The position numbers were made by a program, and so were the translations under genes. This document shows, piece by piece, positions 7,762 through 15,668 of a DNA stretch of 36,714 nucleotides. This stretch comes from Gammaproteobacteria bacterium. GTDB lineage: Bacteria; Pseudomonadota; Gammaproteobacteria; JAGOUU01. The stretch covers positions 1 to 36,714 of the forward strand of contig JAGOUU010000013.1 of the NCBI GenBank assembly GCA_018061105.1, written 5' to 3'. The notes beneath the pieces are model-generated. The model did no database searches. It was not told where the DNA came from and saw only the letters and a list, made by a program, of their open reading frames with translations. Positions within the stretch are counted from its first letter, which is position 1, and each line of letters begins with the position of its first letter.

Positions 7762-8418
7762 ATGAATAAAAAATGTTTTTTTACTTTTGCAGATTTATTG
7801 CATTTGCTTGGTTTATTAGGTTTGACTTCAGTTATTGGTATTAACAGCGCTGCCGCAAATAGTAAAGTTTTAGACAATCTTAATCAAAAAGATTTGTTTA
7901 TTTATCACGGTAATCTAAAACTGACAAACAGTAAATTAAATATTGCAGAAATTCAGGGTGCGAGTCATATATACAATAATGATTTCAATGGATCAGTTAC
8001 TATAAATGGTAATTGTGATCTAAAAGAAAATAAATTTACTAAAATATTGCAATTAACTGGCGAGTCTAAATCAGAAAATAATATTTTTGAAGATAAATTA
8101 AATATAAATGGTAATTTCAAAGATAAAGACAGCCATTTTTTATCAACAGTTAAAATAATTGGTAAAGCAAATTTTGATAGCTCCGAGCTTAGTAATAATT
8201 TAGAAATAGACTCTAATGAGATTAAGCTCACGGATAGTTCAGCAAATAATATTTTATTTAACAACAAAGAAGATCCAAGAGTAATAAGTTTACATCTTAA
8301 TAAAAATACTAAAATAAATGGCGATATCATTTTCAGTAATGATAGAGGAAAAGTCTATGCCGATGAATCAGTAGTAATTTCAGGAAAAATTACTGGCGGT
8401 GAAATAATTAATAAATAA
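7762..8418 (+). CDS. Exported protein with a 17-residue beta-solenoid repeat
   Basis: No named family recognised with confidence. The 218-residue protein has a signal peptide (hydrophobic to about residue 28, AAA cleavage site near 32). From about residue 58 to 166 it repeats every 17 residues: F75, F92, F109, F126 and L143 each start a unit of the form F-x3-[VLI]-x-[IL]-x-G, predicting a right-handed beta-helix like that of bactofilins. The C-terminus (INGDIIF, then SGKITGGEIINK) looks like a capping element. An AGGA ribosome-binding site is at 7751. The 54-codon gene 22 bp downstream and the TpsB transporter beyond suggest a cell-envelope or secretion role, which is inference. It is far too small to be a classical TpsA. 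Confidence 0.8.
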   Translation: MNKKCFFTFADLLHLLGLLGLTSVIGINSAAANSKVLDNLNQKDLFIYHGNLKLTNSKLNIAEIQGASHIYNNDFNGSVTINGNCDLKENKFTKILQLTGESKSENNIFEDKLNINGNFKDKDSHFLSTVKIIGKANFDSSELSNNLEIDSNEIKLTDSSANNILFNNKEDPRVISLHLNKNTKINGDIIFSNDRGKVYADESVVISGKITGGEIINK

Positions 8419-8440
8419 TTAATAAAATAAGAGATAAAAT

Positions 8441-8605
8441 ATGCAACAAACTCAACAAGATAAATTATATATTAATGAACTTGGTCGCATTGAAATAATT
8501 GATGATCAATTGCTGGCTGAGCTATTAAGAGAAGATGAATTGCCTGATCGCGCAGTAACAAATTATTTGAATTTTACCTGCAATGGAAATTTTAGTTATT
8601 ATTAA
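8441..8605 (+). CDS. 54-residue peptide gene behind the solenoid gene
   Basis: ATG-initiated frame with an AAGAGA-type ribosome-binding site 6-12 bases upstream, starting 22 bp after the solenoid gene, so probably cotranscribed. The product is acidic and helix-prone in its first 38 residues (ELGRIEIIDDQLLAELL near residues 13-29) and then changes to a short polar/aromatic tail with one cysteine (FTCNGNFSYY). Leader-plus-tail architecture of this kind is seen in ribosomally made, modified peptides, but no Gly-Gly cleavage site and no maturation enzyme is present nearby. It could equally be a small regulator or partner of the solenoid protein. No homologue recognised. Confidence 0.5.
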   Translation: MQQTQQDKLYINELGRIEIIDDQLLAELLREDELPDRAVTNYLNFTCNGNFSYY

Positions 8606-8810
8606 AAATAAATTATAAAAATAATAAAATAATAATAATACGATAATAAAGTGGCTCAACGTCAAAGTGCTTGGTTGGTGGGGAGCCATTAATTGCTCGG
8701 TATTTAACAATAGCATAGGTGGTAAGTTAGAAATAGATATTGTTAGGAGAAATAAGTTTGTATTTATAATAGGTTTGTTTATAATTTAAATTATAGAATA
8801 TTTAAATTAT
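8606..8810. other. Intergenic stretch with a GC-rich structured patch
   Basis: Between the 54-codon gene and the TpsB gene. It starts with A/T microsatellite-like sequence (repeats of aat/ata, 8611-8649). A conspicuously G-rich island at about 8651-8700 follows, in which TGGCTC (8652-8657) pairs with GAGCCA (8683-8688) and a GGTTGGTGGGG run lies inside the loop. The remainder is A+T-rich and could hold the TpsB promoter. A GTG-initiated 40-codon frame (8667-8789) exists but has no ribosome-binding site. The patch may be a structured leader or small RNA. Confidence 0.4.
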
Positions 8811-10589
8811 ATGGACTTAATCTTGGATATTAATATTAGTAAAAGCATAGTAATCTCTAGTTTATTATTTAGTAATTTATACGCAGCAGTTTTACCTGTG
8901 CCAGAAATAGATATAGGTAATATTGAGCCAGAACGTGTCGGGCGTGTGTTCACAGATAAACCTCGGGGTATAGTTGCTAAGGATGGAAAATTAGTCATAC
9001 CTTTATTAACCCAGTCTTTAGAATTAGGTGATGCTAAGAATTATGTTTTTAAGCTTAAGAAAGTAAACTTCGTTGGAAATAATGCTATCAATAGCGATGA
9101 ACTTGAAGGTGTATATAAGCCTTATTACGGCAAAAAAATTAGCTTAGTTAAAATTCTCGAATTGATCCACACTACGACGATACAATACCGTGAAGCCGGT
9201 TATATTTTGTCGCAAGCTTATTTACCAGCACAAGATATTGACAAGAACACAGGACTTATCAAAATTGGAATAGTCGAAGGTTATGTAAACGAAGTTAGAA
9301 TTTCTAGTGATACTATTCCATATGCTACTAAGATTTTACTTGAACAATATGGCGATCGCCTAAGAGCTGAGCGACCTATCACTAAGTGGACTTTAGAACG
9401 GTATGCATTACTTGCTAAAGATCTGCCAGGTGGAGATATTAAAGTTGTCTTTTCGCCATCTAATAGACCAGGAGCTGCTGATGTAGAGTTTATTGCAGAT
9501 AATCAAAAAATTGTAGCTATAGAGGGTTTAGTTGACAATAGAGGAACAAGATTACTAGGACCGATTGAATTCTCTGGCACAATGCATCAGTTCAATGGCC
9601 TATATGGTAATCATACTTTATTTAATGCTGTGCGTGATGATGGCACAGAGCTGCGAGTATATAATTTTAATCATCGTCAACCATTGAATTCTGATGGCTT
9701 GGCTTTAATTGTACAAGTTGCACGGACTGAAACCGATGCCAATTTTAATGATCTACCTCGGTCAATTAGACCGTCGGTTAAAATCAATACTCCCGGTATC
9801 AGTAAATCTGTGTATGCAATGTTTGAGTACCCGTTTGTGCGGTCAAGAAATCTAAATTTAATTGCTGATCTTAAACTAGATGGCTATGATACAGTCACTA
9901 AATTTTTTGGGAATAAATTATTTGACGAAAAGATTCGTGCTCTTAGAGCAAGTTTAGTTGTTGATTGGTTGGATCCTTATTTTTATAATATATTAGCTTT
10001 GACTTCTATAGGCATAGAATTCAGTCATGGTCTGAATAATTTAGGAGCTAAAATAATACCTGCGCTAGCTACACGCCCAGATACAAAAGAAAACTTTAAT
10101 AAGATCATGGCGACAGCTTCGAGACAACAGCCATTACTCGAACGTCTAGATTTAAAATTAGTTATTGCAGGGCAATATGCTTTTGATGAGTTAATTTCAA
10201 CAGAAGAATACGGCTACGGAGGCAGAGATATTGGTTTAGGGTATGATTCTTATGAATTGTCTGGAGATCATGGGCTAGTTGGTAAATTAGAATTGGGTTA
10301 TACAATGCCTATCGAAAAAATCACAAAAAATATTTCTTTATTATCTAATTGGGGATTACAAGCCTTTGGATTTTATGATGCAGGGAGGGTATGGAATATT
10401 AATCATAGAAAAAGTGCTCAAAATAGCAGTGACTCTGCTCAATCTGCTGGTTTAGGGATTCGAGGAAAAATATTCAAATATATGAATTACGAAACATATA
10501 TTGCAAAGCCATTGGCAAGAAAAGTACAGAATCAGCAAAGTAACGATGCAAGATTCTTCTTTGTAGTTGGCTTTGCTTATCCTCAATAA
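8811..10589 (+). CDS. TpsB-family outer-membrane transporter (FhaC/ShlB-like), no TpsA nearby
   Basis: Two-partner secretion pore, expected in the outer membrane. The 592-residue protein has a signal peptide (cleavage near LYA-A, residue 25), a linker, two POTRA domains (about 78-155 and 156-232, the first beginning FKLKKVNFVGN) and a 16-strand type barrel from about 233. The lid-loop motif usually written VRGY reads GLGYDSYELSGDHG here (475-488), the form followed by SGDHG in many family members. The last residues (GFAYPQ) depart from the usual terminal Phe. No ribosome-binding site is obvious before the ATG. The usual large TpsA exoprotein is absent on both sides; the solenoid protein upstream is the only exported neighbour. 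Confidence 0.9.
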   Translation: MDLILDINISKSIVISSLLFSNLYAAVLPVPEIDIGNIEPERVGRVFTDKPRGIVAKDGKLVIPLLTQSLELGDAKNYVFKLKKVNFVGNNAINSDELEGVYKPYYGKKISLVKILELIHTTTIQYREAGYILSQAYLPAQDIDKNTGLIKIGIVEGYVNEVRISSDTIPYATKILLEQYGDRLRAERPITKWTLERYALLAKDLPGGDIKVVFSPSNRPGAADVEFIADNQKIVAIEGLVDNRGTRLLGPIEFSGTMHQFNGLYGNHTLFNAVRDDGTELRVYNFNHRQPLNSDGLALIVQVARTETDANFNDLPRSIRPSVKINTPGISKSVYAMFEYPFVRSRNLNLIADLKLDGYDTVTKFFGNKLFDEKIRALRASLVVDWLDPYFYNILALTSIGIEFSHGLNNLGAKIIPALATRPDTKENFNKIMATASRQQPLLERLDLKLVIAGQYAFDELISTEEYGYGGRDIGLGYDSYELSGDHGLVGKLELGYTMPIEKITKNISLLSNWGLQAFGFYDAGRVWNINHRKSAQNSSDSAQSAGLGIRGKIFKYMNYETYIAKPLARKVQNQQSNDARFFFVVGFAYPQ

Positions 10590-10607
10590 TTTTCAATATC
10601 ATGAGTG

Positions 10608-10694
10608 CAGGTTGTAAAAGTACAGCCTGTGTTCAGGTAATGGCGACAACATAAGTACAGTAGCTCCGATTTGGTGTAGCAGTTACCCATTACC
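10608..10694. repeat. Two inverted repeats in the gap behind the TpsB gene
   Basis: CAGGTTGTA (10608-10616) pairs with TACAGCCTG (10621-10629) over 9 bp with one G-U and an AAAG loop. GGTAATGG (10636-10643) is an exact reverse complement of CCATTACC (10687-10694), 43 bases apart. They lie between the convergent TpsB and zinc-ribbon genes, so transcription end sites or a structured RNA are possible. There is no convincing T-tract. Confidence 0.45.
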
Positions 10695-10707
10695 AGTAAT
10701 TAAAATA

Positions 10708-10893
10708 TTAACTTTTTTTCATGTCATGCCCACAGCATTGCGGTGATTTGATCATGCCTTCACAATCTGGGCATTTGGCTACTTGTATCGACTTATTATC
10801 TTTGGTTATTTTATCAGCCATTAATTTCTTATTACACTTTTTGCATGTTAAGTCATTAATTTCCATGTCGCAGCTATTACATTGATAAGTCAT
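10708..10893 (-). CDS. Small zinc-ribbon-like protein
   Basis: 61-residue cytoplasmic protein with eight cysteines arranged as C5-x2-C8, C17-x2-C20, C41-x2-C44 and C53-C54, consistent with two zinc-binding knuckles. The second half (CPDCEGMIKSPQCCG) resembles short conserved hypothetical proteins I associate with Legionella-like bacteria, though I cannot name a family. An AGGA ribosome-binding site lies 7-10 bases before the ATG, which supports a real gene. Its function is unknown; metal binding is inferred from the cysteine spacing. It is divergent from the glycosyltransferase gene. Confidence 0.8.
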   Translation of the reverse strand: MTYQCNSCDMEINDLTCKKCNKKLMADKITKDNKSIQVAKCPDCEGMIKSPQCCGHDMKKS

Positions 10894-10944
10894 ATTTTGT
10901 TCCTGTTTTGTTTATATTGTAATTTATAAATTATAGCAGAAGAT

Positions 10945-10974
10945 TTGCTGAGTAATTTCGAAAAATGTTATACT
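10945..10974 (+). promoter_or_regulatory. Candidate sigma-70 promoter for the glycosyltransferase
   Basis: TTGCTG and TATACT are 18 bases apart and lie 33 bases before the ATG at 11007. It is the best -35/-10 pair in the 113-bp divergent gap. Confidence 0.4.
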
Positions 10975-11006
10975 GGTTTACTTACGGATATAAATAAATT
11001 TAATAT

Positions 11007-11990
11007 ATGAAAAAAATTTTATTTTTAGGCAGTGGACCCAATAATCCATCTGTACGATTAAGACATTATGATTATTTTAAGTTATGGGAACAAGCAGGGT
11101 ATCAGCCGCGATTAGTTAAGATTGACTCAAATTTTTTTAAATTAATAAATTTATTACATGAAGTAAAATCTGCGGATATAGTTGTTGTTATACGTAAAAC
11201 CTTAAAACCATGGATATTATTTTTTATTAGAAAATTTGCTAAAAAAATTATTTTTGATTTTGATGATGCAATTTTTGCAAGCTCAAATGGTGCTTATAAA
11301 AGAGGTAGGTATAATCGATTTAAAAATATTATTGCTCAATCAGATTATGTTTGGGCTGGGAATAATTATCTGAAATCAGAGGCGCAAAAACATTCAAAAA
11401 ATAATAAGATAGCTGTTATTCCTACTTGTTTAGATTTTAATAAATATTTAAATTGTCATAGTTATAATAAATCAAAAGAATTTTTAGATTTAGTTTGGAT
11501 AGGCTCAACCAGTACAGGTAAATATTTAGAAGCAGTCTATCCTATCTTAGCAAAAGTATCGCAGGTTTTTCCTAATTTAAGACTTAAAATTATTTCTGAT
11601 TTTAATATTACTTATCCAGGTTTAAATATTATTAGTATTCCTTGGTCATTAGAGACAGAAGCTGGAGAATTGCTGAGTTCTCATATCGGCATAGCGCCTA
11701 TGGTTGACAATTCATGGACCAATGGGAAATGTGCATTCAAAGTGTTACAGTATATGGCTAGTGGATTACCAGTTTTAACTTCTCCTGTAGGCATGAATAA
11801 AGAAGTAGTAATCGATGGGGTGACAGGTTATCTTGTGGATTCTAAAAAAGATTGGCTTTCAGCTATATTGAAATTACAAGATAGTAATTTTAGAAATACT
11901 ATGGGGTTGAATGCACGGAAATTAATAAAAGAGCGTTATGATGTAGATACTAATTTTTCTAAGCTGAGAGAGATTTGTGATAGTTTATAA
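11007..11990 (+). CDS. Glycosyltransferase, GT4-like
   Basis: Cytoplasmic or membrane-associated retaining glycosyltransferase of the GT-B fold. The N-terminal domain opens with ILFLGSGPNNPSVRLRHYDY and contains the FDFDDAIFA segment typical of a GT4 subgroup. The C-terminal nucleotide-sugar half has WIGSTSTGKYLE and KVLQYMASGLPVLTSPVG followed by VIDGVTGYLV. 327 residues is slightly short but complete for the family. No other polysaccharide genes are adjacent, so donor, acceptor and product (LPS, exopolysaccharide or protein) cannot be inferred. It is monocistronic and convergent with ruvX. Confidence 0.85.
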   Translation: MKKILFLGSGPNNPSVRLRHYDYFKLWEQAGYQPRLVKIDSNFFKLINLLHEVKSADIVVVIRKTLKPWILFFIRKFAKKIIFDFDDAIFASSNGAYKRGRYNRFKNIIAQSDYVWAGNNYLKSEAQKHSKNNKIAVIPTCLDFNKYLNCHSYNKSKEFLDLVWIGSTSTGKYLEAVYPILAKVSQVFPNLRLKIISDFNITYPGLNIISIPWSLETEAGELLSSHIGIAPMVDNSWTNGKCAFKVLQYMASGLPVLTSPVGMNKEVVIDGVTGYLVDSKKDWLSAILKLQDSNFRNTMGLNARKLIKERYDVDTNFSKLREICDSL

Positions 11991-12034
11991 GAAGAGTTAA
12001 TTTGTGGATTGCAGCTGCATCAGAGCAAAAACCA

Positions 12035-12487
12035 CTATAAACTAGAGCGATGCGTAGATAACCAACGCTCTAAAATCACACACGCAGCTATATGATCTAT
12101 TTTTGCACCTTTTTTAATTAAATTATTTTGCCGTAGCTCAGTAAATTTTTGTTGTGCTTCTAAACTAGAATAGCGTTCATCCATAGTTACTACTGTAAGA
12201 TTATATTTTTGTTGAAATTGATTTTTTAATTTTTGAGCAAATTGTTCTGCTAATTCAGATAACTCTTGACTGCTGCCGTCTTCATTATAAGGCATACCCA
12301 CTACTATTATATTGGGTCGCCAAGTTTTGATAAGTTTTTCTAGTTCTTGTGGGTTTGGTAGACCGTTGACAGCAGACAAAATTTCTAATGGTGCAGCAGT
12401 ATAAGTTATAGTCTGACCAACTGCAACACCAATTCTTTTTAGACCAAAATCAAAGCCTAATGCAGTAAGATTAGGCATGGCCACCAT
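12035..12487 (-). CDS. ruvX: Holliday-junction resolvase-like protein / pre-16S rRNA nuclease YqgF
   Basis: RNase H-fold nuclease implicated in maturation of the 16S rRNA 5' end. The N-terminus has GFDFGLKRIGVAVG with the first metal-binding Asp; later come VVGMPYNEDGS, MDERYSSLEA and KIDHIAACVILERWL with the remaining acidic residues. Length is 150 residues from the first ATG. A second ATG three codons in (12478) gives MPNLTALG and matches usual starts better. It overlaps the end of algH by 17 bp (8 bp from the second start), so the two are translationally coupled, as in many gammaproteobacteria. Confidence 0.94.
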   Translation of the reverse strand: MVAMPNLTALGFDFGLKRIGVAVGQTITYTAAPLEILSAVNGLPNPQELEKLIKTWRPNIIVVGMPYNEDGSSQELSELAEQFAQKLKNQFQQKYNLTVVTMDERYSSLEAQQKFTELRQNNLIKKGAKIDHIAACVILERWLSTHRSSL

Positions 12488-13013
12488 AACTGCTTAAATT
12501 ATGTAATTCGTTAATGCCTAAATTATAGGTACATTCTCGCCATTGCTGCTCAAAGGGTATATTAAAAATAATTTCAGGATCAGCGATCATAGTAAGCCAA
12601 TTATTATTAACTAATTCTTGTTCTAATTGGCCAGCCTCCCAGAGACAATGACCAAGAGTAATAATAAAAGGATCGGGATGATGATTATCAGCTAATGCTC
12701 GGATTGCATCGTCATTTTTATTTAAAATTAAATTATCATCTTCAGTGTATGAAAGCATCATTGTTTTATTAGTCTTTGTCGGGCCGCCAGATAACACAGG
12801 CATATCTTTTAGATTGTCATTATGGTTCTTGACCCGCATTCTTAATAAAATTTCAGCAACTGTGATATCTAACGGTCTGTTTATAACAATACCCATGGAA
12901 CCTTTTTCATTATGTTCGCAAACCAAGATCACGGATTGAGTAAAATAAGTATTATTCAACGATGGCATTGCCACTAACAAATAATTATTTAGCGAGTTAA
13001 ATTGATATTGCAT
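12471..13013 (-). CDS. algH: YqgE/AlgH family protein
   Basis: Conserved cytoplasmic protein of the UPF0301 family; biochemical role unknown, and the AlgH name refers to a reported effect on alginate regulation in Pseudomonas. Family hallmarks are NYLLVAMPSLNNTYFTQSVI near the start, CEHNEKGSMGIVINRPL (33-49), VLSGGP and the tryptophan-rich HCLWEAGQLEQEL segment. 180 residues is normal. It is directly upstream of, and overlaps, ruvX, and begins 7 bp after the pgi stop. Confidence 0.94.
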   Translation of the reverse strand: MQYQFNSLNNYLLVAMPSLNNTYFTQSVILVCEHNEKGSMGIVINRPLDITVAEILLRMRVKNHNDNLKDMPVLSGGPTKTNKTMMLSYTEDDNLILNKNDDAIRALADNHHPDPFIITLGHCLWEAGQLEQELVNNNWLTMIADPEIIFNIPFEQQWRECTYNLGINELHNLSSYGGHA

Positions 13014-13020
13014 CGAGTTT

Positions 13021-14655
13021 TTATAATTCTCGTAATTCTTGGTATTTATTAATTAGATTCAAAGTAGATTTGTCTAGATCCAAATTTGAACTGAGTTTAT
13101 CGTGATTTTTATAATTACTATTATAGCTTAGATAAGGCAAAATAACATCTGCTATTGTTTTACCTCTCTCAACCCCCCATTGATCAAAAGAATTTATATT
13201 CCAAATGACTCCTTGAGTGAAAATCTTATGTTCATACATAGCTATTAAAATGCCTAAATTATATGGACTTAATTTTGAAAACAACAAAGTATTAGAAGGC
13301 TTATTACCTAATAAATGGCGATATACTGGTAAATCTCCTGGTTGATAGCCTTCCATAAGAGTTTTAGACTGCGCTAAAGCATTTGCAACTAGCTCTTGTT
13401 GTTGACTTGCCGGGTGGTAACTACTAGTTATGGGCACAATAAAGTCACAGGGAACAATATGTTGTCCCTGATGTAATAATTGATAAAACGTATGTTGACC
13501 ATTGGTACCTGCTGCTCCCCAAATGACAGGAGCAGTTTTATAATTAATATAATTATTATCCCGGTTAATTGATTTACCATTGCTCTCCATGTCTAATTGT
13601 TGCACATAGCTTGGAAAATATGTCAAATCGCTACTATAGGGCAAAATTGCATGGCTTTGACAATTAGCATAATTAATATACCCTATACCTAAAAGGCCTA
13701 GTACAACTGGAATATTTTTTTTCCATTCATTTTTTCTAAAATGTTGATCTAAAGCAAAAGCTCCTGCTAATAATTCTCGATATGTTTTATACGAGGTGCC
13801 TAGAGCAATAATTAAGCCTATTGCGGACCACAGTGAATATCTACCACCTACCCAATCCCAAATGGGAAATATTTGATCTGGATGTACCCCAAATGCAATA
13901 GCTTTATCAGGTTGATTAGTAATAGCAATATATTGGTTTTGAATATTTTTACCAGCAGAATTTTCAGTAAGCCATTCGTAAGCTGTTTTGGCATTAGCTA
14001 AAGTTTCAGGTGTAGTAAAAGATTTTGAAGAAATGATAAATAAAGTTGTCTCAGGGGAGCATTTCTCTAAAATATAGCTAATCTCAGCGGGGTCAATATT
14101 AGCTACAAAATAACAAGTTATATTTTTGTTATGATAAGCTTTTAAAGCTTGATAAACCATTCTAGGCCCTAGATCAGATCCACCAATGCCTATATTAACT
14201 ATTGTTTTAATAGGTTTACTAGAAAAACCTAATAGTTTTGAACTATGAATACTATTAACTAAATTGGAAATTTTTTGTTGAATATGCTGTATAGGCTGAT
14301 GAATTTCTGAATTATCTAGATTATTGGATTCTATAGCTCGCAAGGCTGTATGCCAGACATTTTTATCTTCAGTAGAATTTATTTTAGAAGCAGAAACAGA
14401 TGGGTTAAATAATTTATTAATATACTCATCTAATTTACAATGATCAGCCAAGCGACATAATTGATCCAAACTGATTTGATCGACCCAATTTTTTGAGAAA
14501 TCTAAATGGCAATTGAGATCTGAAATTGAAAATATTTGGGATCGATCAGAGTGACTATCAAATAAATTTTGTATTGTGTAATCGTTGGTTAAAAAATTTT
14601 TATAAAAATTAATTAATTTAGTATTAATATCTTTTTTAGCAAAAGTATTCAGCAT
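13021..14655 (-). CDS. pgi: Glucose-6-phosphate isomerase
   Basis: Interconverts glucose-6-phosphate and fructose-6-phosphate in glycolysis and gluconeogenesis. Sugar-phosphate isomerase signatures are clear: NIGIGGSDLGPRM near residue 155, SKSFTTPET, QQLDMESNGKS with the catalytic Glu, GTNGQHTFYQLLHQG with the catalytic His, and WGVERGKTIADVI with the catalytic Lys near the C-terminus. 544 residues matches the bacterial type. It lies 27 bp after rlpA and 7 bp before algH, so a run mltB-rlpA-pgi-algH-ruvX is likely to be cotranscribed. Confidence 0.97.
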   Translation of the reverse strand: MLNTFAKKDINTKLINFYKNFLTNDYTIQNLFDSHSDRSQIFSISDLNCHLDFSKNWVDQISLDQLCRLADHCKLDEYINKLFNPSVSASKINSTEDKNVWHTALRAIESNNLDNSEIHQPIQHIQQKISNLVNSIHSSKLLGFSSKPIKTIVNIGIGGSDLGPRMVYQALKAYHNKNITCYFVANIDPAEISYILEKCSPETTLFIISSKSFTTPETLANAKTAYEWLTENSAGKNIQNQYIAITNQPDKAIAFGVHPDQIFPIWDWVGGRYSLWSAIGLIIALGTSYKTYRELLAGAFALDQHFRKNEWKKNIPVVLGLLGIGYINYANCQSHAILPYSSDLTYFPSYVQQLDMESNGKSINRDNNYINYKTAPVIWGAAGTNGQHTFYQLLHQGQHIVPCDFIVPITSSYHPASQQQELVANALAQSKTLMEGYQPGDLPVYRHLLGNKPSNTLLFSKLSPYNLGILIAMYEHKIFTQGVIWNINSFDQWGVERGKTIADVILPYLSYNSNYKNHDKLSSNLDLDKSTLNLINKYQELREL

Positions 14656-14682
14656 ATTGTCGTACTTGACGAGTTGTATTCA

Positions 14683-15657
14683 CTATAATTTAGCAGTTTT
14701 TATAGGTTTAGTTTTAGGTTTTTTCTTTATAGTTAAAACAGTGATTGGATTTAATATATTAAGATCAGCTAATTTAGTTTTAATATTTTCTTTATGTTCT
14801 ACAGGAAATGGCCCCAGATGAACTCTATAAATATTATTTTTATTATTGTCTACAATACTATGTAATTTTACAGGATGATCAAAAGCTCGATTGGCTTTAT
14901 TAATTAATTGTTGAGCTTTTTTACGATCTTGAAATGATCCAATTTGCAGCGTTACTAAACTTGGGCTATGATGATTAGCTTTATTGGGATGACTAGGGGG
15001 GCAGTCTTGTTTGGTTTGTTTGACTTGTCTAACTTGTCTAAGCTCTTTAATATGCTTAGCGTGATCTAGATGGTCTTGACGGTCTTGAGTATAAGATTTA
15101 GGATCGATAGCTGTCAGCTCTACATGAGCAGTTCCTTTACCTAAGACGCCGAGTTTACTAGCAGCAGCGTAAGATAAATCGACAATCCGATTGCTATGAA
15201 ATGGTCCACGATCATTAATTTTCACTATAATAGATTTATTATTATCTAAATTAGTTATTCTTGCATATGTTGGTAAGGGTAAAGTTCGATGCGCACCTGT
15301 TAAGGCATACATATCGTATGGTTCGCCACTAGAAGTTTTTTTACCATGGAATTTAGTACCATACCAAGAGGCTAAGCCAGATTGAGTAAAATCTTTGCTA
15401 TTTTTTAAAGTATAATAACGATTACCTAAGACTTTATATGTCTCAGGATTTCCATATTTACTTCTAGGTTCATCTTTGGGAATTGGTTCTTTGATCAAAG
15501 AAAGATCTATAGGGCGTTGTGGAGCTCCATCTTTTTCTTCTAGACCAACTAGACTACAGCCAACAAGATCAAGAACAGTAAGAAAAATTATTGAAAAAAT
15601 AATCTTTCTTACTGTTTGATACGATTGAAAATTCGTAATAAAATTAGTATTCAACAT
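14683..15657 (-). CDS. rlpA: RlpA septal-ring lytic transglycosylase lipoprotein
   Basis: Outer-membrane lipoprotein; in Pseudomonas the family cleaves denuded glycan strands at the septum. The N-terminus has a lipobox LVGC (C34) after a hydrophobic segment. The double-psi beta-barrel spans about 92-186, with the expected acidic residues in SSGEPYD (E112) and INDRGPF (D149). A C-terminal SPOR domain (about 234-310, TLQIGSFQDRKKAQQL) would bind denuded peptidoglycan. The linker (187-232) is Gln/His/Lys-rich and contains imperfect short repeats. It starts 11 bp behind mltB. Confidence 0.93.
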   Translation of the reverse strand: MLNTNFITNFQSYQTVRKIIFSIIFLTVLDLVGCSLVGLEEKDGAPQRPIDLSLIKEPIPKDEPRSKYGNPETYKVLGNRYYTLKNSKDFTQSGLASWYGTKFHGKKTSSGEPYDMYALTGAHRTLPLPTYARITNLDNNKSIIVKINDRGPFHSNRIVDLSYAAASKLGVLGKGTAHVELTAIDPKSYTQDRQDHLDHAKHIKELRQVRQVKQTKQDCPPSHPNKANHHSPSLVTLQIGSFQDRKKAQQLINKANRAFDHPVKLHSIVDNNKNNIYRVHLGPFPVEHKENIKTKLADLNILNPITVLTIKKKPKTKPIKTAKL

Positions 15658-15668
15658 TACTAGCTAGT

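Noticed and set aside
7762-8418. Solenoid protein as the TpsA partner of the TpsB gene
   Set aside because: At 218 residues, without the roughly 250-residue TPS secretion domain, it cannot be a classical TpsA; the functional link is kept only as a hypothesis.
8667-8789. GTG-initiated 40-codon frame before the TpsB gene (starts LGWWGAINC after the initiator)
   Set aside because: It has no ribosome-binding site and no recognisable homologue, and it overlaps the G-rich structured patch; coding is not supported.
10601-10654. 17-codon plus-strand frame with two cysteines behind TpsB
   Set aside because: Too short, no ribosome-binding site, and it lies on the hairpin.
10583-10690. Reverse-strand 35-codon frame with five cysteines
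   Set aside because: It lacks a ribosome-binding site and runs into the end of the TpsB gene; inverted repeats explain the sequence better.
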